Part shown: one piece after another, positions 31,701-40,700 of the stretch
Position numbering within the stretch: position 1 is the stretch's first letter
Layout of the letters: each line of letters starts with the position of its first letter
Source: Candidatus Omnitrophota bacterium
GTDB taxonomy: Bacteria > Omnitrophota > Gorgyraeia > Zapsychrales > Zapsychraceae
DNA length: 41,842 nt
Direction of reading: 5' to 3'
Assembly (NCBI GenBank): GCA_020053475.1
Contig: JAGVNC010000047.1
Location: 1 to 41,842, forward strand
Made by a program: the position numbers and the translations under genes
Notes under the pieces: generated by a model
Database searches by the model: none
Seen by the model: the letters and a program-made list of their open reading frames with translations, nothing else
Told to the model about the DNA's origin: nothing

Positions 31701-34700
31701 TTGTCCTGCTTAAACAATATTGGGATTTTATGAACACGCCGGTGTACGGATTTTTAACCAAAAAGCGGCCGGAGAATGTCGAGGCATTTTGGCAGAATCA
31801 ATACAAAAATTGGGCCGCGGACGATTTGACCCCCAGCGCTTATATGAAACTCGCTTCGTTTATCGGGCCGTTATTAAAAGCGGGTGCCCCGCTGGAGTTA
31901 TTTTCCATTATCCCTCAACAGGACATCGATTTTCTCATGGCCCCGGGGAACGAAGCATTGCTGGATAGAGTTGCGCCCACAATTTTATTTTTTGGGCCGT
32001 CCATCGAGCAACTGAAAGCGCTAGCCACAAGCCCTATCCCCTTGAGCCTCTTAGTCAGCCATATTCGAGGCAAAATAGATTATCAATTGGAAGCAGCATT
32101 GATCAAAGTCCAAGAGACCCTTGATGATTTGAGAAAAGATCGTTCGGTTGAAAGCTCACTGGTGCATCGAAAAATTGAAAGTGCCATTGCCGGAACGCCT
32201 TTCGAGCAGGCGCTCGCGGTATATGATCCTAAAAATAATTATGCTCTTTTATTATTTGCGCGGTATGTTGCCGACGGCTATCAAGAAATTCTTTTGCGGG
32301 ACATGGGGTTGGAGGGAGACGATTTAAACAATGCCGCCAAAGGCGTTCTAGTCGTGGTTGGGGACACTGAAACGATCCTAGAAAATTCAGCGTTTTTGTC
32401 GTCTCAGAATGTGAGGGCTGTCCGCTATGATTCAATCGGCTCAGTGTCGGATCTAACGGGCAGTTTATTTGATGACACCATCTGGAGCCTGGCGCGAAAT
32501 GGAATGATAGCGGACGATGACAAAGACCTGCGGGTCATGCTCGGGATTCCCTCTATCCATGAGGATGATCCCTGGAGTTACGTCCGGGCGGCGACGACAT
32601 GGAAAAACGATATCATGCCGGGTGGATACAGAGAGAGGATCGCCGATGAACTCGTCGACATTTTTGAAGAAAGAGGCGGGAATTCCCAAGATTTATCTAC
32701 AGGCAGTAAATATAACCCGATTAAAATATCCAATTTAAAAGAAGCCTGGATCACCTACGGGCAGTGGGCTTACCGGGTTAGAGTTCATGACGATAGGCTG
32801 TTTGTTGAACGTTATGGTTCGGTCAAAATCAATTTGCTGGCAGATGTTCCGCAGGGGCCGCAAGGATCGCAATCTGTTTTGATCCAGCCGGCGCTTGTCC
32901 CGGGAATTTACGACATAAACAATATCGGCGGATACGAAGATCCCAGCCTGCCGGAAGGGTCGTCGTTAAGGATTTCTATCGATGAAAGCGGTAAAGTCCG
33001 GCTGGACATCGAAGGAACGCCCGGCTTTTCGGATCGGATCTATTGGACCACCACCGACGGCGCGATGCTGAGCATGTCCAACACGATCCCAGTCAATCAA
33101 AAGGGACCGATCGATCTGATGGTCCAAGCGCTCATTCTCTACGGCTTTCAACTGCACTCAAAAGGATATAATGCCGCGATCAAGGCGCCGGGCAAAAGAG
33201 AGGTCGTCCTTACCGACGATGATCTGAATGATGTAAAAGCGGTTTTAACGTCGGGGAAAGAAATCCTGTTTACGATTTTCTATCCCAAAAACGACAGAAG
33301 TAAGTCTTTCTTGGCGGGAACTTTTGTAGATTCTATCGGTCATGTGACCAGCATGCTTCAAATGACGACTGATGACCTTTCTAGTGACAGAAATCTTTAT
33401 CAAATTGGGTTTTCTTATGAAGACCCTTCGAGCGAGTTTCCGTATAGTTTCAGAAGTGAGGTGGCTTTAACCATTGATGTTAAGAACAGACCGGCAATGC
33501 TTGATATTTTATCTGGGACTGTTAAGCATTGGGCGGATAAAGCCAAAATTCGCTATTCCATCCCTGAGGCGAAAGGATACCAGCCCTTAGAGACTGCCAA
33601 GGCTATTTCGGATTTTATCGATAGGCTTATCGCCGGAGAGAAGCTACAGGTGGAAGCGCGCGGCCAGACCGTGGAGGCCAGTTTGACCGTGTTAAATGAT
33701 ATTTATTCCGGTCTCAGTTTTCCTGGTAAATCAGCGGTGGTGTTAAAAGAAGCTGCATCCGGCGCAACGATGACTAGACGGGCCTCGACATCCCCCTCCG
33801 ACGGCGCGATGCTGACGGCACCAAGAGACTTTCGAATTATCGATGGAGCTGTGGCGTTTATTCTAGGGATCACTTTAGGCGAAGTGACCGAAGGATTAGA
33901 ATTGAGTCAACAAGATATTCCCTACATTGTCTCGCGCATTGCTGCGGCGAGCGATGGAAGGCTTCGACTGGCCGATGGGAAAGAGGCCCAAGTAAGGACA
34001 GTTGATGATTTATACAGATATATTTTTAGTGACTCCGCGATGCTGGCGACGGAAGCTTCAATTAAAGCCGTTGATGCGCTGCAAGATATCGTCTTAAAAG
34101 GGTTTGGCTTTTCCCAAGATTCTCTGCCCACCATTGGACAATTGATTGTCGGCCTGTTTAAATTGGCCGCAGACTATGACATCACCCCGGAACGATTATC
34201 TGAATTAAGGGTCGGCCAACGCAACGAATTAGGTGGATTTGAAAAGGCCTGGTACCTTTACAAAGTCAATGGCAAGGTCGACGGGCGGATGGTTCGCGAC
34301 AAAAGCGCTCTCGCCCGCCGCGATCGAAGGGAAAAAATTGAAGCCTATACCGTTGGCTTAGTCCGAAAACAACATCTTTTGATCGCAAAATTACTTGAAG
34401 AATTGGACGGAATTCGCGAAGCGGCAAAAAATCTTAATGAATGGAGAGAAATTTTAGACAACGCACGAGGAGAACGAGATGACGATCTTGAAGGGACGGC
34501 CGTTGCCGCTACGACTAAGCATCAGGCGGAATTGGAAGAGCAATTGGCCAATTCTTTGGAAGCTCTTCTTGAAATTCAAAAAATGATCAAACAAGGCTGG
34601 GCCTGGGGAGCCGTAAATTATGAAAGCATCGCCGAGAGCGGGTTCCATTATGTTTCAACGTTCAATGGCCAAGAAACAACCACTCAAATCTTTAATGCCA

Positions 34701-37700
34701 AAGAACAGCTTGATGCAGTGAATCAAGGAGATACTCACAAAGGAAACCGGATCGCCGACACGCGCCAGGAGATAGCCGATTTTGTCATGCGTGACGTTCT
34801 TGAGAAAAATTTTGGGTTAGTGAGCTATGTTCCGGAACATTCCTTAAGCGTCAACGATTTTCAGCCGCGCGTGGATGAAATTATCCGACGTTATGGGCTT
34901 ACGGGAAATGACCTTCCACCGGAAGCGAAAGTCGGAATCAATAAACTCATGGCCCGCATCAAGATAACACTTGGGGCGCTCAATACGATGAGCACCCAAA
35001 TTCAAATTGGACAATTGATTCAATCGGGCGCCGTGAAACCGAAGATTGTTGAATTAGCCCACAGCACCGATGGTCGCATTGTTCTGTTAGCCGTGGCCCA
35101 TGATCCCGATCAATTCAATCTTCCACACAGGCATGATGCCAACCAATATGTTTATGGCGCTACAAGGCCGGTTGTTGGAACAGCGTTGACGGAGGAATTT
35201 GCTGTTTCCGATACCCAAGAAAGACAAGGGGCCAGCTATGTTAGCTTAACCCGCGAAAACACCGTTACCCAGGAAGCGGGGGACGGGACTCTTTATATCC
35301 CTCCTCCAAGCAGCTTGATTCACCGTGTCGGCAACCCGCATACGCAATCCGGGCAAGAAACATGGGTGATGCATTTGATTGTCAAGGACCCGGCCAAATC
35401 GTCGCCGGCCGACGCGCAATTCACGAGCTTCGAACTAGTCGAAAGCCGTCATCTGCCGAGCTTAGGATTAGATTCCGAGCGATCATGGTATCAACAAACA
35501 GCGGTCGATGTCATCCGCGCACGTGAGGCGAATGAAGATGGCGCGATGCTGGCCGAAGGGATCAAGGCGGCGGCCGAAGCTCTGGGATATGCTGAAGATA
35601 GTGTCGCCTTGGCTATAGCGGCCGGTGTCAACATGCGCAAAATTCTGGATGATTTTGCCGAATCGGTAGGAATATCGCCTGAAGTGGCGCTCCAGAAAAT
35701 GATCGAAGCCGGGTTTGCCATACAGCAAGACGGTAAAAAAGGATTGGAATATACTTTATCCGTGGATTGTTATTTCCGAATTGAAGAATTGAGAGGACTT
35801 CTTATCAATGCCTCCGCTAACCCTCAACAGGTTGACCTGCAAACTATACGCCTGGAACGTATCTTCTGGGACTCAATTGATGTGGACAAATTCTTTGCCT
35901 CGTTGGACGTGCCTGCGCAAGCCGAACAGACAGTTTTCATTTTAGAAAAGGCTGGTCTTTTCCCGGAACTCACGTCATTATGGCGCTACAACCGTGCCAA
36001 AGAGAAAAAGGGTGGTACGCCTTTTCGCCTGAATTCCTCTGCCGAAGATATCATTATTCCCACGGCCAAAAAATTTTATCAAGAAAACGGTATTGGTGTG
36101 GAGTTCAGCCTCCCTGCGGGAATACGGGTTGACCGCAATTCTTTTGTTGCGTTGGGAGATTATCAGGCGGCGAAGATCGAAGACATGGCCCGCGGCGGGT
36201 TCAATTTCCGCGGTAAAGGCACATCCCAAACAATCCAAGAATGGTTTGATACAAAATTTAGGCCGACACAGCAGGAAATCATTGAATTTATCACGGCACT
36301 GTTCCCCAAAGGGCTCAAGGCCCTCGTCACCAACGGCATTGGTGGCAACGATCAGTTCATGTGGTCGCTGGTTGAGATGTACAATCAAAACAGACCCGAA
36401 GGCGCGCCGGTTTGGTACCACGTTATTACGGCCCGTGATTTAGCCAACATTTACGAGACACTTGATCCCGAGTCAACTCTTGTCATTCATATCTCCCGCT
36501 CCGGGAGCACGTGGGAAGGGGTAGAGGTGGCGGACCGCATGCTTGCTGACAAATTTAATAAAATGATCGTCTTAGCCAACGGCGGAGATCTGAAGGCAAT
36601 CGCTGACGCCGCCAATGCGCAGACGCCAGGAACAGCGCTTACTGTCGGCATGCAGCCGGACATCGGCGGGCGCAACATGCCCCGCAAGACCCCAATCTAC
36701 TACACGGTCCAAACCATCATCGGGATGTTCGTGCCGCAAATGAGCGCGGGCAATTTTGCCGCACTCAACCACGCCTTTGACGCGGCCAATGATTTTGCCC
36801 TTAAAGAAAATAGTCTGGCCATTAACGCCGGACGTTTCATCCATACATTGATGCGTTTGAACGGCCGCCGACACATCGCCTTTATTTCGAATACGCGCCA
36901 GACGGATTTGATCGGCTCGGAGTTGAGCCAATATTTCATGGAAGGGGCCAACAAAGAGGATATTATCTCCTTTGGCGACCATCGCCTGCATAAAGATCCG
37001 GAATATGTTTTAACAAACCTGGCGAACAGCCCGGCCGGGGACAAGACTATTGGCATTGCTGTGCTGGATAAAGCGGCACCGGATTATGAAGCCCATGCCC
37101 GGCGCGTCGCGGCCGCCAAAGAAAAAATGCCGCTCATCGTCTTTACGATCAACAGCCACGCACAAAAAGATTTAACCAAAGGCATCAGCCCCAAACAGCA
37201 GGCCGCCTTTGACATTCTCTGGACGGATTTGATTACGTCTGTAACATCATTCCTGCGCGTAGACGCCAATTCCAATCCCAATGTCAGAAGAGTGCGCAAA
37301 ATGACCTCGACTTCCGTTGCTCAATGGCGCGAAACAGACCAAAGATATGCTTCTGATCCTGTTGGGAAAAAAACCGCTCCTGTTTTATTAAGTATAGGGT
37401 ATCCAGGCAGGGGGATAAGTAAGGCGGCAAACATTGGGACGCCGGAAAAACAAATACCTCTGAAAGACGTGTCCCAGGCAAACCGGCTGGCGCGCGAGTA
37501 CGCTCAACAACTTATCAGAGACGGATGGTTGGCCGGCCGTGACCGCCTGAATATTTTTGTGGGGGCCAATGACCTCGCTGATTTTATGCACCGGTTACGC
37601 AACGAAACGTATAACACCCCGATCGTTACAGATCAAGGCTGGATCATCGAAGACGGCATTTATCCGCACCGCGCCCACAAAGGCCACGAAGCCACCCTGG

Positions 37701-40700
37701 CACATTCCGACGATCCGGATAATCCACTTCTGGCGGATCAATCCATTAACCTCTTTCTTAATCAACGCAGATTAGGGAACAATCCGTTCTACAATAAACC
37801 TTTTGTCGATGTGACAGGGAAACACAAAGATGTCGATGGGGCCAACATCCACCAGACCAACGATTCGATGACGTTCCCCAACATCCAGCGCGCGGCCCAA
37901 GTATCGCCGACAATTCTTTTTGAATTTGAAACAATGACGCCGGAAATTGAGCTTATTGTCGAAGCCTTCTATGCCGCTTTCGTAGATGAATTAAGCAAAT
38001 TCTCCGACGCGGCACAGCTCTCATCCCAAGAGCAGGATTTAAGAGCTATCGGCATTATGAAAGATTCTTTAACGCCGTTTAAAATGGGAAACAACAATAA
38101 ACCGGTTGACAACAAAAATGTCCGACCCCTCGAAGACGGTCTCAGAAAACGAAACGCCCTTGTAGCCTGGCGGTCATTTTCTTTTTTTGATTTAGACAAA
38201 GCAGCCACATTTGTTCAATCACAAAGTTTGCAAACGATCCCGGAATACAATCGCCGCGGAGATTCGCCGAACCCCGATTACAACGCGGCCTATCGTCTCG
38301 CCCAAAAAATTGCTGAAAAGTTCGGCTTAGAAATTATTTTTGATATCGGAGCTGAAGGCTATCCTCTGATGAAAGTGATGGCCATGGGCTTCCATTATCC
38401 TGGGATAAACAATATATTGAACAATCGTCGCGGGAATTTACGTAAATTAGCCAGCGGAATCCTCAAATGGCTTGAAGCAGAAGATGCCCGCCTGCGGCAG
38501 GAAATGGGTCCAACGACTCAAACCCCGCCAGCCGATGGCGCGATGCTGACGACACGCCAGAAATTGAACTTAGTCGGCGGCGGAGTTTTGGCTCTTGGCA
38601 CGTTGATTGCTCTTATTAGCCGGGACGGGGAAGTGACTCCTGATGAAGTTGCTCAAGTGGTTGAATTTGCCCAAGAACCGTCAGCTGTCGACCGGCGGCG
38701 CTACGCTATTGAAGAGATCAATGAAGGCCTTTCCTCTCCACCCACAGCTTCATCTTCGCTTGTGGATGAGTACAACGCTTTTATGAAAGAATTTTTAAGC
38801 ACGAAGGGTCACTCTTCCGAGGATTATCTTCGCTTGGCCGAATTGGTCGGGGCCGTGTTGAAAAATCCTTCCATTGATTTGGATTTATTTTTTAATATTC
38901 CTAAAGATGAAATGGATTCCATATTCCTGCGCGATGAGGATTTGGCCGAAGCTTTTGACTTGGTTGCCTTATCGAATGGGCCGTCCATCAAGCGGTTGGA
39001 AATGCTTGCAAATAATGACGGCAGCCCTCTCCAGCCCTGGGCCAATCATATTTTACGCAAAATACTTCGTTTTAAAGACGAATTAACCAAAGTAGAAGAG
39101 ATCATCGAAGAGATTAGAAAAGACGGATGGGCCGAAGGATTGAGCCTTGAAAACAGTATTACGGAGGCTATTAAAGGAACCCATTTGGAGGAAGGCCTGA
39201 TAGATTTTGATCGTGACAGTCAATATGCCGTCCTATTATTTACGGTCTATGTGACGGAAGTCGAGCAGGGCATCACATTAAGGAATATGGGATTAACCGG
39301 CGAAGATTTAGATCAGGCTATCCGACGGGTCCATGCCAACAATCTGTACATTGTTGGTGAACCTGTTCTATTCACACTACTCAGCGCAAAAGAAAAACCT
39401 CTGACCCCACTTGTCTCGACCGCATTCCCTGATGTGGCGATCATTCAGGTTCAACCTGAGAGTAGCGTATCCACTATTATGGTGGGGGCCAAGTCTAATG
39501 CCATCAAAACGTTTTTGCTGGATCATAATCATGACCTTCAAAGGAAGATCGGCCTTCGCATCGAAGATAGAGAGGACCCCTGGAGCTATATCGTCGAAGC
39601 CCATCGGATTCTAGAGGAAGGACTCACTTCACTTCCCGGGCTTGATGGGGCCATTACCAAAGGACTGCGCCGGGTATTTGAGTCCAAGTTCGCCGCTCAA
39701 AGCGTTCCCATTAAAGATATCGATTTAGGATTTGTCGATTCTGATGGCGGTGTCCATGTGAATATAGACGCTCCAAAACTCGACGAAGGCTGGATCGCTT
39801 ATGGTCAATACGCTTATCGGGTGACTGTCCCCGATGGTCAATTGTCCATCGAGCGTTATTCGGCAGTGAAAGGGGATTTGTTGGACAAGCAACCGCCCGG
39901 CACGACAGGATCGCTGAATACTGTTTACATCGCACCGACCCTGATGGATGCGCAAGTGAAAGATAGAATAGGCGAATACCAGGACACGACACTGGAACCC
40001 GATTCTTCGTTGCACATCTCTTTTCATGACGGAATCGTGAGTGTAGTCCCAAGAGGTCAAAAAGATTTTGACGATTTTGTTTATTGGACCAACAAAGCTG
40101 ACTCCGCGATGCTGCCGGAAGAAAAACAAACCCTTTTGGACACAGCCCGAACTCAAATCAAAGAATATCTAGACCGACAATTTAGGGATCGGAAAATTAC
40201 CCAAAAAATCTATGAAGATGCGTTAAGGGATACTTTTGCTAATTTAAAACTTTGGGCGACAGATCCCCATATTGCGCGATTATCTCCTGGAACGCAAGAC
40301 GCCATCTTTGAAGCGATTGCTCAAGATCGCTGGAAAGATATTGTCGAAGCGTTTCGTCAGAATATTACTTTTGGAACGGCAGGGGTCCGAGGGAAAGCGG
40401 CCTTTACAAAACAAGAGTTAGAACGATTGAAGGCCCAAGGCCCGTCCGCGGCGATCCTCAAAGGACCCAACACGATCAATGATATCGTCTTCTTGCTTTA
40501 CACAACGGGAGTGATCCTTTATGCCAAAGAAAACGGATTGCATAAGGTGGCGATCGGCTACGATAGCCGGATCGCGGGAAGCCAATTTGCGGAACTCATT
40601 GCGCGTACCTTTATCGGACAATCAAGCGATGATTATCCGTTCACTGTTTATCTTTTTGACACCGCCAGTCCGTTTCCTGAACTTTCCTTCGGTGTGACCG

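Noticed and set aside
25772-40114. GCG-ATG-CTG in the linkers as internal translation starts for separate enzymes
   Set aside because: No ribosome-binding-like sequence precedes the ATGs consistently, and the upstream frame has no stops; kept only as a minor alternative to processing.
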